From NCBI GenBank assembly GCA_003282145.1, contig QBZZ01000002.1, positions 62,001-126,000 of the forward strand: a stretch of 64,000 nucleotides of DNA, read 5' to 3'. The translations under genes and the position numbers were made by a program. Below the pieces are notes generated by a model, which saw nothing but the letters and a program-made list of their open reading frames with translations, was not told the origin of the DNA and did no database searches. Each line of letters opens with the position of its first letter. Within the stretch, counting starts at the first letter, position 1. Shown piece after piece: positions 39,666 to 49,083 of the stretch. Origin of the DNA: SAR116 cluster bacterium AG-337-N21. GTDB lineage: Bacteria; Pseudomonadota; Alphaproteobacteria; Puniceispirillales; Marisalimonadaceae.

Positions 39666-41063
39666 TTAATTTTTAATTACATAACCCTTTAAACTTGTTC
39701 TGCTTAGGAGGCTTCTTCCTATTTTTATATAAGTAGCAGGGTTTTGAGACTTTCCGTTAACAGAAATTTCATAATGAAGGTGAGCTCCTTTAACTTTACC
39801 AGTTCTGCCCATTTTACCTATAACTTGACCTTCATTTACTATGTCTCCACTTCTAACGCTTATTTTGGCTAAATGTCCATATGTTGTCATTATACCATAA
39901 TTATGTCTAATACGGACTACTTTTCCAAAGGAACCATGATAACCAGCAAAAACAACTATTCCATCTGCTGAAACAGAAATATTTTCTTGCCAAGTACCAG
40001 CCAAATCAATGCCATGATGCATTCTATATTTACCTGTAACAGGATGTTTTCTTGGTCCATACGGACTAGATACGTAGTAATGTTCCATGGGAGGTTTAAG
40101 AGGTATATCTTGAAGGGCATCTTTATAAATTGCAAGAAGGTTAAGGCGAGTTTTTAGGCTTCTAAAAAAATTATCACTATCAGGATCTATTGATTTATTA
40201 TCTTTAATAATTGAGGTCACACTTACTAAATCTTCGTTTTTTAGCTCAACATTTATTGATTTAAATACATTTTCCATTTGAATAAGTTCATTATCAACAG
40301 AAGCAATAAAACGTAAACTTTTTACCTTATCATTAAGTTTCGGTGGTTTAGGATATTGTTTCTTTTCGTATGAATCAGATTTGTAACTCTCGAAGATTGA
40401 GATATTGCTCTCATTGGATAATTGATTTACTGCTTTATATGGGATGTCCTGATTTCGAGAAGTTTTGTTAAACAAATCTAAAGCTTGGTTATTATTAGCA
40501 ATAATTGTGGTCGAATTGAAAATAACATTATCTTTTAATTGCTGATCAAGGTTATTTGTTGATTCTTTTAATTCTAATTTTTTTTCTAAGTTATTTTCTT
40601 GAATGAATGTTTTTTGATTTAGATTTACACCTTTAATAGCTTTATAAATATCAACATTGTTAACATCTACTTTTGTTTTTTTTAGAATTGGAAGTGTTAT
40701 ATTTGACTGATCTTCAACATTAAAATTCACGTTAGTATCTGAATCATTTTCTATAGAGACACTGATATTTGCTGAAGCTTCAGTAATTATATCGTTTTTT
40801 TTTGCTACATCTATAGCAGAGTAAATACCTTTTGCAGACCAATAAATTATACTAGTCAAACCAATAATGGTAGTTATTAATACACTAGTATAGTGAACTG
40901 GTTTAAAAGCAATTTCAATCGGTCCTTTTTTAGTAAAAATTAAAAAACGTCTTTCAGAAAACAGCCCTACTTTTTTATCTTTTTTTACTTCATCTCCAAA
41001 ACGTTGACCAGTCTTTACAGGAGGAAGTTTTTTACCAAATTTATTTAATGTGGCATTGACCAC
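39666..41063 (-). CDS. membrane-anchored M23 (LytM) peptidase
   Basis: N-terminal TM; RMHHGIDLAGTWQENISVSADGIVVFAGYHGSFGKVVRIRHNYGIMTTYGHLAKISVRSGDIV...GKVKGAHLHYEI. Confidence 0.92.
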   Translation of the reverse strand: MVNATLNKFGKKLPPVKTGQRFGDEVKKDKKVGLFSERRFLIFTKKGPIEIAFKPVHYTSVLITTIIGLTSIIYWSAKGIYSAIDVAKKNDIITEASANISVSIENDSDTNVNFNVEDQSNITLPILKKTKVDVNNVDIYKAIKGVNLNQKTFIQENNLEKKLELKESTNNLDQQLKDNVIFNSTTIIANNNQALDLFNKTSRNQDIPYKAVNQLSNESNISIFESYKSDSYEKKQYPKPPKLNDKVKSLRFIASVDNELIQMENVFKSINVELKNEDLVSVTSIIKDNKSIDPDSDNFFRSLKTRLNLLAIYKDALQDIPLKPPMEHYYVSSPYGPRKHPVTGKYRMHHGIDLAGTWQENISVSADGIVVFAGYHGSFGKVVRIRHNYGIMTTYGHLAKISVRSGDIVNEGQVIGKMGRTGKVKGAHLHYEISVNGKSQNPATYIKIGRSLLSRTSLKGYVIKN

Positions 41064-41066
41064 TAA

Positions 41067-41441
41067 CTACTCCATTCCTAAATACAAAACATACAAAATC
41101 CCAATATTTGACAAAATTTGTAATGTAACCATAAAAATTAATACTTTACTAGAAACAGGATTTTTTACTGATAAACTAACTGCAGGAAAGGTTTCGCTTT
41201 TAAGGTTTGAATTGTTAATTTTTGTTTCATTAATGTTAAAATTATTAGATTCGCTTTTTATATTACGATTTTGATTCGCATAACTTTTTTTATTTTCCAT
41301 AGACAAAGAAATATTTGAGTTACTAGTTTGTTGATGAATTTCTAGGTGTTCATCTTTAGAAATTTGTTCTACAGCCTCATTTTCTATCTGTATACGCATT
41401 TGTTCTATGCGATCTCTTAAATCTATAATTTCTTCTGCCAT
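41067..41441 (-). CDS. tail-anchored hypothetical protein with N-terminal DLRxRIxxMR motif
   Basis: MAEEIIDLRDRIEQMRIQ..., low-complexity middle, C-terminal TM. Confidence 0.65.
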   Translation of the reverse strand: MAEEIIDLRDRIEQMRIQIENEAVEQISKDEHLEIHQQTSNSNISLSMENKKSYANQNRNIKSESNNFNINETKINNSNLKSETFPAVSLSVKNPVSSKVLIFMVTLQILSNIGILYVLYLGME

Positions 41442-41621
41442 TATGTGTTACTCTAAATTTTTTATTAAATTAATTATTATGGCAAGTTAATTGCACCATT
41501 CATACCAAATAAATACTTTTTAAATAAATTTTTTGTTTTAAGATTATTTATAGTATTATTATTTTAATAATAGTAAATTAAAGGACTAATTTTTAAATCA
41601 ATTAGCAAAAGGATTTCCATA

Positions 41622-41966
41622 ATGCTAGGAAAAACAAATGATACTGAAACTGATAAATCAGTTATTTCAAAAGATATGAAAATAAAAGGTAAGATTTCTG
41701 CTGATGGTGGTTTAGTCTTATTAGGATCAGTCGTAGGAGATATAAAGTGTCACAGTTTATCTGTTGAAGATACTGGTACATTAAAAGGCAACATAGATGC
41801 TGATGTAGTTACCATTTCAGGTAAATGTGATGGGCAAGTATCAGGAGATGTTATTTCAATAAAATCAACTGGTAAAATATCTGGTGAAGTTTTTTATGAA
41901 AATATTTCTATTGAAGAAGGAGCTGTAGTTGAAGCTCAAATTGGTAAAAGAAAAAGTAAAAACTAA
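41622..41966 (+). CDS. bactofilin family protein (1 of 3)
   Basis: ISKDMKIKGKISADGGLVLLGSVVGDIKCHSLSVEDTGTLKGNIDADVVTISGKCDGQV. Confidence 0.88.
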   Translation: MLGKTNDTETDKSVISKDMKIKGKISADGGLVLLGSVVGDIKCHSLSVEDTGTLKGNIDADVVTISGKCDGQVSGDVISIKSTGKISGEVFYENISIEEGAVVEAQIGKRKSKN

Positions 41967-41978
41967 GGGAGATTATTT

Positions 41979-42362
41979 ATGGCTAATAAACAAGCAATAT
42001 TAGGAGCAGGAGCCCGTTTTAGTGGAAAAATATCTAATGCCAGATCAATAGAAATTAATGGATATGTTGAAGCTGACCTGACAACTGAAAAGGTAACAAT
42101 TGGATCTTCTGGTAAGTTTCTTGGTTCTGTGGACTCCGAGCTGGTCGTTATTGCTGGAGAATATGAAGGTAAGATGCAAGCTGATAGTGTTTGGCTTACA
42201 GAAACATCACGTATAAGTGGTGAAGTACACTATAAATCTTTACAAATGGACAGGGGAGCAGCTCTAAATTGTAGGGTTGTCCATAATTGGAACGAAGCTG
42301 AAACAAATAATTTAGACGAAAAACAAGAGAATGAAGAAGGTGCTCAGGAAGAGCAATCTTAG
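41979..42362 (+). CDS. bactofilin family protein (2 of 3)
   Basis: ILGAGARFSGKISNARSIEINGYVEADLTTEKVTIGSSGKFLGSVDSELVVIAGEYEGKM. Confidence 0.88.
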   Translation: MANKQAILGAGARFSGKISNARSIEINGYVEADLTTEKVTIGSSGKFLGSVDSELVVIAGEYEGKMQADSVWLTETSRISGEVHYKSLQMDRGAALNCRVVHNWNEAETNNLDEKQENEEGAQEEQS

Positions 42363-42395
42363 TAAAATTAATTAAGAAATTTATAGGGATTTAAT

Positions 42396-42710
42396 ATGAG
42401 TGAAGTTACATACATATCAGAAGAATTAGTAATGGAGGGCAACCTTGATTCAGCAGGGTCGTCTGTTGTTGTCGCTGGAAGGTTTAAAGGAGAATTAAGG
42501 GCTAAAGATGTTCTATTAGAGGCTAATAGTATATTCGATGGTAATTTAATTGCTGATAAAGTTACTTTGGGTGGTCTAGTAAAAGGTGAAGTGGCAGCTA
42601 ATACTTTGAATGTGGCTAGTAGCGCTAAAATTGAAGGTAACTTGAAAACTAATGCTCTTTCCATAGATCTTGGGGCAGAAGTATCGGGAAGCATAACTAG
42701 GATATCTTAA
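42396..42710 (+). CDS. bactofilin family protein (3 of 3)
   Basis: YISEELVMEGNLDSAGSSVVVAGRFKGELRAKDVLLEANSIFDGNLIADKVTLGGLVKGEV. Confidence 0.86.
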   Translation: MSEVTYISEELVMEGNLDSAGSSVVVAGRFKGELRAKDVLLEANSIFDGNLIADKVTLGGLVKGEVAANTLNVASSAKIEGNLKTNALSIDLGAEVSGSITRIS

Positions 42711-42732
42711 GTAATTTAAATAAGCTTGTATC

Positions 42733-42999
42733 TTAATTACTTAAGGTTGTTTTAATACAGTCTTGAAAAAATTCTTTTGTATCAACTTCACCAGTTAATT
42801 GTGCAAGCTTCATAGCTGCATATCTTCCAGCAGCTAAGGCAACAGCAAGTTCATCTTTTTCATTAATAGACGCTTGACAAAGATAATCTTCTATATCGTC
42901 CCTAATTCTTATTAATTTTTGTTCATAAACTTTATCTATATGAATTGTATTTCTATTATCATTGATTTTTGAGAAGTTTAGTTTAACTATTTGACCCAT
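42733..42999 (-). CDS. small conserved-type hypothetical protein
   Basis: 88-aa ORF, no family recognised. Confidence 0.5.
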   Translation of the reverse strand: MGQIVKLNFSKINDNRNTIHIDKVYEQKLIRIRDDIEDYLCQASINEKDELAVALAAGRYAAMKLAQLTGEVDTKEFFQDCIKTTLSN

Positions 43000-43095
43000 T
43001 TAAAAACCTATTCAGTTTCATTATAATCACATATACTTTACGACAAAATTATCATAATTTTAAATTCTTATTTAACCATTTCAAAAGTTATTAAA

Positions 43096-43917
43096 ATGAT
43101 CAATTTTGAAATATACCAAAGTGGAAAAATAAAAGAATATAACAATAATATTAAATTGTTAATTGCAGATCATAATAATATATTATTTATTTTTCATGGA
43201 CTTTATGGAAGAGGAAAAAATTGGCAATCGTTTGCAAAAAAGATAAGTCAAAATGAGGAAATTTTAGTTTTTACAGTTGACTTAAGAAATCATGGCGGGA
43301 ATATCTTTAAGGAAAATATGTCCTATAATCTAATGATGGAAGATATTTTTCATTTATTTAATTATCTAGATATAGAAAAAACTAATTTGTTAGGTCATTC
43401 AATGGGTGGAAAATTAGCAATATTAATTACCTTATTACGACCGCATTACATAAATAAATTAATTATAGCCGATATTGCTCCAATTAATTATTCTAATGAT
43501 AATCGAAATATAATTAATGCATTGTTTAATTTAGATCTAAATTTAGTTAGAAATAGAAATCATGCAGATGAATTACTATCAAACGAAATCGAAACAAAAT
43601 TTTTACGGTCTTTCTTGTTACAAAACATGAAACTTGTTGATAGAAAATATAAATGGACAATAAACTTGACTGCAATAAAACAAGCAATGAATGATTTACG
43701 ATCATTTCCTGAAATTAATAAAAATAAAAAAGTTGATACAAGATCATTATGTATTTATGGACAAAAAAGTGATTATGTTAATAAAAATCATTTTCAAATT
43801 TTTAAAAATTTTTTTTCAAATGTCTTATTTCACGAAATTAAAAATGCAGGACATTTTTTACATATTGAAAACCCTGATGAATTCTACGAAGTTTCAAAAA
43901 ATTTTCTTAAATATTAA
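43096..43917 (+). CDS. alpha/beta fold hydrolase (YbfF-like)
   Basis: LFIFHGLYGRGKNWQSFAKK, VDLRNHGGN, LLGHSMGGKLAI, AGHFLHIENPDEF. Confidence 0.92.
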   Translation: MINFEIYQSGKIKEYNNNIKLLIADHNNILFIFHGLYGRGKNWQSFAKKISQNEEILVFTVDLRNHGGNIFKENMSYNLMMEDIFHLFNYLDIEKTNLLGHSMGGKLAILITLLRPHYINKLIIADIAPINYSNDNRNIINALFNLDLNLVRNRNHADELLSNEIETKFLRSFLLQNMKLVDRKYKWTINLTAIKQAMNDLRSFPEINKNKKVDTRSLCIYGQKSDYVNKNHFQIFKNFFSNVLFHEIKNAGHFLHIENPDEFYEVSKNFLKY

Positions 43918-43962
43918 TTATAACATGTTGTTTCAAATTTATAAAAAATGTATTAGATAATC

Positions 43963-44841
43963 ATGACAAATAAAATTGAAACACATATTTTAAAACTATC
44001 CTGTAGGGATCAAATAGGAATTGTTTCAAAAATTTCTACTTTACTAGCAAATTCTAGATGTAATATTGTCGAGTCTAAACAATTTACAGACCACCAGAAC
44101 GGTAATTTTTTTATTAGGCAAAGTTTTACACTTTATGATCCAAATATATTGGCAAAATTAGAGTATAAATTAAATTTATTATCGAAGGAATTAAATGCAG
44201 AATTTTTCCTAGACGATATTGAAAGTTCTATGAATACGATAATGATGGTTTCAAAATTTGACCACTGCTTAAATGATCTTCTTTTTCGAATAAGAAACAA
44301 ATCACTTAACTTAAATGTTAAAGCAATTATTTCAAATCATAAAATTGCTGAAGATATTGCCAGATTTTCCAAAATACCTTTTTATTTTTTGCCTATTAAC
44401 AAATCTAATAAAGTAAATCAAGAAGTTAAGATTAGAGAAATCATATATAATAATGACATTCAATTGATAGTACTAGCAAGGTATATGCAAGTACTTTCAG
44501 AAGATTTTACAAATGAATTTGAAGGAAAGATTATTAATATTCACCACAGTTTTTTGCCTAGTTTTAAAGGAGCAAAACCGTATCATCAGGCCTACGAAAG
44601 AGGTGTTAAAGTTATTGGTGCGACAGCTCATTACGTTACAAAAGAATTGGATGAAGGACCTATAATTGAACAAGACACACAAGAAGTTGACCATGAAATG
44701 ATGCCTAATGATTTAGTTTTAATGGGAAGAGATATAGAAGCGAGAGTTCTCTATAGAGCGTTAAAAGCTCATTCGGAAAGTAGAGTTTTTTTGAATGGTA
44801 AAAGAACAATAGTTTTTAAAGGACAAAGAGTTTTGGGATGA
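43963..44841 (+). CDS. purU: formyltetrahydrofolate deformylase
   Basis: ACT domain; LARYMQVLSEDFTNEFEGKIINIHHSFLPSFKGAKPYHQAYERGVKVIGATAHYVTKELDEGPIIEQD. Confidence 0.95.
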   Translation: MTNKIETHILKLSCRDQIGIVSKISTLLANSRCNIVESKQFTDHQNGNFFIRQSFTLYDPNILAKLEYKLNLLSKELNAEFFLDDIESSMNTIMMVSKFDHCLNDLLFRIRNKSLNLNVKAIISNHKIAEDIARFSKIPFYFLPINKSNKVNQEVKIREIIYNNDIQLIVLARYMQVLSEDFTNEFEGKIINIHHSFLPSFKGAKPYHQAYERGVKVIGATAHYVTKELDEGPIIEQDTQEVDHEMMPNDLVLMGRDIEARVLYRALKAHSESRVFLNGKRTIVFKGQRVLG

Positions 44842-45773
44842 AAAATCAAATGGAAAAAGTTGTTATAATTGGGTCTGGTGCTGCAGGACTTACCGCAGCC
44901 ATTTATGCCGCTAGGGCAAATTTGAAACCATTAGTTATAGAAGGAATTCAGCCTGGAGGTCAATTAACAATTACGACAGATGTTGAAAACTATCCTGGCT
45001 ATGCTGATATCGTTCAGGGACCTTGGATGATGGAACAAATGAGGTCACAAGCCTTAAATGTTGGAGCGCGAATAATAAATGATGTAGTTGTTCATGTTGA
45101 TTTTAAAAAAGATAGTAAAACCATTTCATTAGATTCTAAAAGCATATTGTCTGCAAATACAGTTATCATAGCTACTGGTGCCCAAGCTAAGTGGTTAGGT
45201 CTTGAAAGTGAAAATCAATTTAACGGAAAAGGAGTTTCTGCATGTGCTACATGTGATGGTTTTTTCTACAGAAACAAAGAAGTTGCAGTTATTGGGGGTG
45301 GTAATACAGCTGTTGAAGAGGCTTTATATTTATCCAATATTTGTTCAAAGGTAACATTAATTCATAGAAGAGATGAGCTAAGAGCAGAAAAAATATTGCA
45401 AGAAAGACTTTTTGTAAAGGAGAATATAAATGTAATTTGGAATAATATTGTAAGTGAAATATTAGGAGACGAAAATGGAGTTAATTCGTTAGAAATAAAG
45501 GATAAAAATTCAAATAAAACTGAGATAATTAAAGTTGAAGGTGTTTTTATAGCTATTGGACACAGTCCTTCAACTGAACCATTTAAAGGTGTTCTTGAAA
45601 TGGATAAAGAAGGTTATATTGTTGCTCAAAAACCGGGAACATCTTTAACAAATATCGAAGGTGTTTTTGCAGCAGGTGATTGTGTTGACAAAATTTATCG
45701 ACAAGCAGTAACAGCTGCAGGTATGGGTTGTATGGCAGCTCTAGATGCTGAAAAATGGATGCAAAATCAATGA
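44838..45773 (+). CDS. trxB: thioredoxin-disulfide reductase
   Basis: VVIIGSGAAGLTAAIYAARANL, GVSACATCDGFFYRNKEVAVIGGGNTAVEEA, GVFAAGDCVDKIYRQAVTAAGMGC. Confidence 0.97.
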   Translation: MKNQMEKVVIIGSGAAGLTAAIYAARANLKPLVIEGIQPGGQLTITTDVENYPGYADIVQGPWMMEQMRSQALNVGARIINDVVVHVDFKKDSKTISLDSKSILSANTVIIATGAQAKWLGLESENQFNGKGVSACATCDGFFYRNKEVAVIGGGNTAVEEALYLSNICSKVTLIHRRDELRAEKILQERLFVKENINVIWNNIVSEILGDENGVNSLEIKDKNSNKTEIIKVEGVFIAIGHSPSTEPFKGVLEMDKEGYIVAQKPGTSLTNIEGVFAAGDCVDKIYRQAVTAAGMGCMAALDAEKWMQNQ

Positions 45774-45776
45774 TTT

Positions 45777-46655
45777 TTAGTTATTGAGATTAATTAATTC
45801 CATTATTTCATAAACCAAAGACGCTACTGTAAAATCATAAGCAATAAAATTTTTTATTGGAGAGAATTCGACAACGTCAAATCCTATAACTTCTCGCCCT
45901 TTAATAAGTTTTTTGATTAAATTTAGACTTTCATAATATCCAATACCACCTGGCACAGGGGTACCTGTTGCGGGCATAACAGAGGGATCTAATCCATCCA
46001 CATCGAATGAAATATAAACTTTTTCTGGAAAATTTAAAGGTAATTTAACTTTCTTTTTATAATAAATATCTTGTGCGTCCCAAAATAAAACTTTGAAAAT
46101 TTTTCTATTTTTAACTTCTTCTTCACTTAATGCACGTACTCCCAATTGTACAATTTTATATTTTTCGTTACCAAGAAGATACATTACGCTAGCATGCGAA
46201 TGAACTTCATTTTCATAATTTTGTCTCAAATCAGCATGGGCATCAATTTGTATTATTCCGATATCATCTTTGTTATGTAAATCTAATCCTTTGAAAATAC
46301 CGTTAACTGCACTATATGTAATTCCATGTTCGCCGCCTAATGTGACGGGTATTTTGTTTTGTTTACTTATGTTTTTAGTAATATTTTCAATATCATTCAT
46401 AATCACCTTTAATGGTTTATTGCAATTTAAAAGCGGATGTGTGTATATCCCGTGGACGCATGGTATGCTTTTACCTGTAAATCGTTCTAATTCATTACTT
46501 GCTTTAATTATGGCTTGAGGCCCCTTAGAGGTACCTTTACCATAAGAGACTGTTTTTTCTAATGGGACTGGCACAATATGAAATTTAGCTTTATCTTTAT
46601 TTTTTTCTTCTATTGAAAGCTCTGAGTTTAAAAAGTGTTTATTTTTATTATTCAT
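45777..46655 (-). CDS. speB: agmatinase (ureohydrolase family)
   Basis: LGGEHGITY, QIDAHADLRQNYENEVHSHASVM, ISFDVDGLDPSVMPATGTPVPGG. Confidence 0.9.
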   Translation of the reverse strand: MNNKNKHFLNSELSIEEKNKDKAKFHIVPVPLEKTVSYGKGTSKGPQAIIKASNELERFTGKSIPCVHGIYTHPLLNCNKPLKVIMNDIENITKNISKQNKIPVTLGGEHGITYSAVNGIFKGLDLHNKDDIGIIQIDAHADLRQNYENEVHSHASVMYLLGNEKYKIVQLGVRALSEEEVKNRKIFKVLFWDAQDIYYKKKVKLPLNFPEKVYISFDVDGLDPSVMPATGTPVPGGIGYYESLNLIKKLIKGREVIGFDVVEFSPIKNFIAYDFTVASLVYEIMELINLNN

Positions 46656-46668
46656 GATTTATAAGTTC

Positions 46669-47841
46669 TTATGACAATCTATTTTCAAAATCTTGAAATG
46701 AAAAGCGCTTAACAATTTTTAAATCGTTTGTTTTACTATCCCATATTGCTATAGATGGCAATTTTACACCATTAAAAAAACTAGTTTTAACCATAGTATA
46801 ATGTGCTTGATCTAGCAGGGCTACCCTTTCTCCTATTTTGGGAATATCAGTAAAATTATACTCACCAATTATATCACCAGCCAGACAACTAGGTCCTCCT
46901 AAAATAATTTTATGTCCATTATCTGGTTCGTTAAGAAGGGCAGGTCTATATGGTGCTTCAATTACGTCTGGAATGTGTGATGTGGCACTTATATCTGTAA
47001 TCGCAATATTTGGAGATAGTGGATTGCTAGGTTTAAAAAAATCGAGTATTTCTCCAACTAAAATACCACTATCTAAAACTACGGCTTCTCCAGGTTCAAT
47101 ATATATTTGACAATTTGTCTCATGAGAAACTTTTTTCAAAAAATATCTTAGTTCATTAAGCTGATAATCTTTTCTTGTGATATGATGTCCACCACCTAAA
47201 TTTATCCATTTTATATTAGTAATTAAAGGTGTTAGTGAATTTTTTAATTTATTCCATGTATTTTCTAAGGGTTTAAAGTTTTGTTCGCATAATGAATGAA
47301 AATGAATTCCATCAATTTTGTCTATATCGTAATTAATTAAATCTTTTAAATGTACACCTAAACGAGAACTAATTCCCGCAGAACTATACTTATTAATTTC
47401 AACTTCTGAATAGAGTGGGTTAATTCTTATGCCAACTTCATTATTAAATGTTTTAGAAATATCATAAAAAGTGTTGATTTGGTTAAATGAATTAAAAATA
47501 ATATGGTCAGATATTTTAGAAATTTCGTCAAATTCGTCTTTTTTAAATGCAGGTGAATATGTGCTAATTTCCCCTTTAAAATATTTATTTGCCAGCTTTG
47601 CTTCATATAAACCTGAACAACATGAACCATCTAAGTATTCTGATATTAGGTCTGCAAGTGAAAAAGTTGAAAAAGCTTTCAAAGCAATTAGAATTTTTAT
47701 GTTTGTTTCTTTTTTAAGTTCAAATAAAATTTCCAAATTATTTTGTAACGCTATTTTGTCTATAACGAAGCACGGACTTGGTAATCTTTTCAAATCAAGT
47801 TTATTAAAATTTTTAGGGTTTCCACCCATTGTTTGTAACAT
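46669..47841 (-). CDS. nspC: carboxynorspermidine/carboxyspermidine decarboxylase
   Basis: LPSPCFVIDKIALQNNLEIL, ALKAFSTFSL, GSCCSGLYEAKLA, INLGGGHHITRKDY, LDQAHYTMVKTSFFNG. Confidence 0.93.
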   Translation of the reverse strand: MLQTMGGNPKNFNKLDLKRLPSPCFVIDKIALQNNLEILFELKKETNIKILIALKAFSTFSLADLISEYLDGSCCSGLYEAKLANKYFKGEISTYSPAFKKDEFDEISKISDHIIFNSFNQINTFYDISKTFNNEVGIRINPLYSEVEINKYSSAGISSRLGVHLKDLINYDIDKIDGIHFHSLCEQNFKPLENTWNKLKNSLTPLITNIKWINLGGGHHITRKDYQLNELRYFLKKVSHETNCQIYIEPGEAVVLDSGILVGEILDFFKPSNPLSPNIAITDISATSHIPDVIEAPYRPALLNEPDNGHKIILGGPSCLAGDIIGEYNFTDIPKIGERVALLDQAHYTMVKTSFFNGVKLPSIAIWDSKTNDLKIVKRFSFQDFENRLS

Positions 47842-47858
47842 CCTAAACCCTAAAAATT
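47808..47858 (-). promoter_or_regulatory. RNA hairpin at the CANSDH/nspC junction, 14-bp perfect stem
   Basis: AATTTTTAGGGTTT (47808-47821) and AAACCCTAAAAATT (47845-47858); the nspC ATG (47841-47839) lies in the 23-nt loop. Confidence 0.6.
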
Positions 47859-49055
47859 CAAACTATTGTTTAATTGAATAGTTTTAGTAGGTAACCCATG
47901 TTGATTAAGAAGTTCCATAAATGGATCTGGGTTAAACTGTTCTAAATTCCATACACCAGGTCTAAACCATTTTTTTTGTAGTATCAACAGTGCTCCAATC
48001 ATTGCAGGAACACCTGTAGTGTACGAAACTGCTTGACTTCCAACTTCATCGTAGCAATCTTCGTGATTACATATGTTATAAGTATAAAATGTTTTTTCTA
48101 TATTATTTTTTCTACCAGTAATAATAGTACCTATACATGTTTTACCCTTTGTTGTTTCCCCAAGACTTCCAGGATCTGGAAGAACGGTTTTTAAAAATTG
48201 TAATGGAACTATCTCTACTCCGTTATAATTTACTGGTACAATTGATGTCATTCCAATATTTTCAAGTACTTCAAGATGCTTTAAATAGTTGTCGCCAAAA
48301 GTCATCCAAAACCTAGCTCTTTTTATTTCTGGAAAATGTTTGATAAGACTCTCTAATTCTTCGTGATACATCAGATACATATTCTTATGACCAATTTCAG
48401 GAAAATTAAATGACACTTTATTTTTTAGAGCAGGCCCAATTTTCCATTGATTATCTTCCCAGTATTTACTATTAGATGTTACTTCTCTAATATTGATTTC
48501 GGGATTAAAGTTTGTAGCGAATGGATGGCCATGATCTCCATCATTGCAGTCTAGAATGTCTAAACTATCTATACAATCCAGATAATGTTTTTTCGTATAA
48601 GCAGAAAAAACGTTTGTTACGCCAGGATCAAAGCCAGATCCTAAAAGCGCCATAATTCCTTTTTCTTCAAAACTTTTCATATAATCCCATTGCCACTTAT
48701 ATTCAAATTTTGCTTCATCTTTTGGCTCATAATTGGCAGTATCCAAATAATGTGTTTTTGTAATAAGACAAGCATCCATGATATTAAGATCTTGATAAGG
48801 AAGTGCTAGATTGACTACTAAAAAGGGTTTGAATTTGTTGATTATAGAAACAATTTCATTAACATTATCAGCATCTAACTTTATAATTGTAATATTGACG
48901 TTATATTTTGTTTTCACACTCTTTTTAATTTTTAAGCATTTATTCAAAGTTCTACTGGCTAAAATTATGTTAGTAAAAACTTTTGAAAGTTTTGCCATTT
49001 TGTGAATAGTTACATGACTTACTCCGCCTGCACCAATAACTAAAACACTTTGCAT
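47850..49055 (-). CDS. carboxynorspermidine/carboxyspermidine dehydrogenase (saccharopine dehydrogenase family)
   Basis: VLVIGAGGVSHVTIHKMAKLS, LDTANYEPKDEAKFEYKWQWDYMKSFEEKGIMALLGSGFDPGVTNVF. Confidence 0.92.
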   Translation of the reverse strand: MQSVLVIGAGGVSHVTIHKMAKLSKVFTNIILASRTLNKCLKIKKSVKTKYNVNITIIKLDADNVNEIVSIINKFKPFLVVNLALPYQDLNIMDACLITKTHYLDTANYEPKDEAKFEYKWQWDYMKSFEEKGIMALLGSGFDPGVTNVFSAYTKKHYLDCIDSLDILDCNDGDHGHPFATNFNPEINIREVTSNSKYWEDNQWKIGPALKNKVSFNFPEIGHKNMYLMYHEELESLIKHFPEIKRARFWMTFGDNYLKHLEVLENIGMTSIVPVNYNGVEIVPLQFLKTVLPDPGSLGETTKGKTCIGTIITGRKNNIEKTFYTYNICNHEDCYDEVGSQAVSYTTGVPAMIGALLILQKKWFRPGVWNLEQFNPDPFMELLNQHGLPTKTIQLNNSLNF

Positions 49056-49083
49056 TTAAATCTCCTAAAATTTTAGCAATTTA

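Noticed and set aside
43691-43960. Alternate-frame plus-strand ORF overlapping the alpha/beta hydrolase
   Set aside because: Lysine/isoleucine-rich out-of-frame translation; the hydrolase frame is intact through HFLHIENPDEF.
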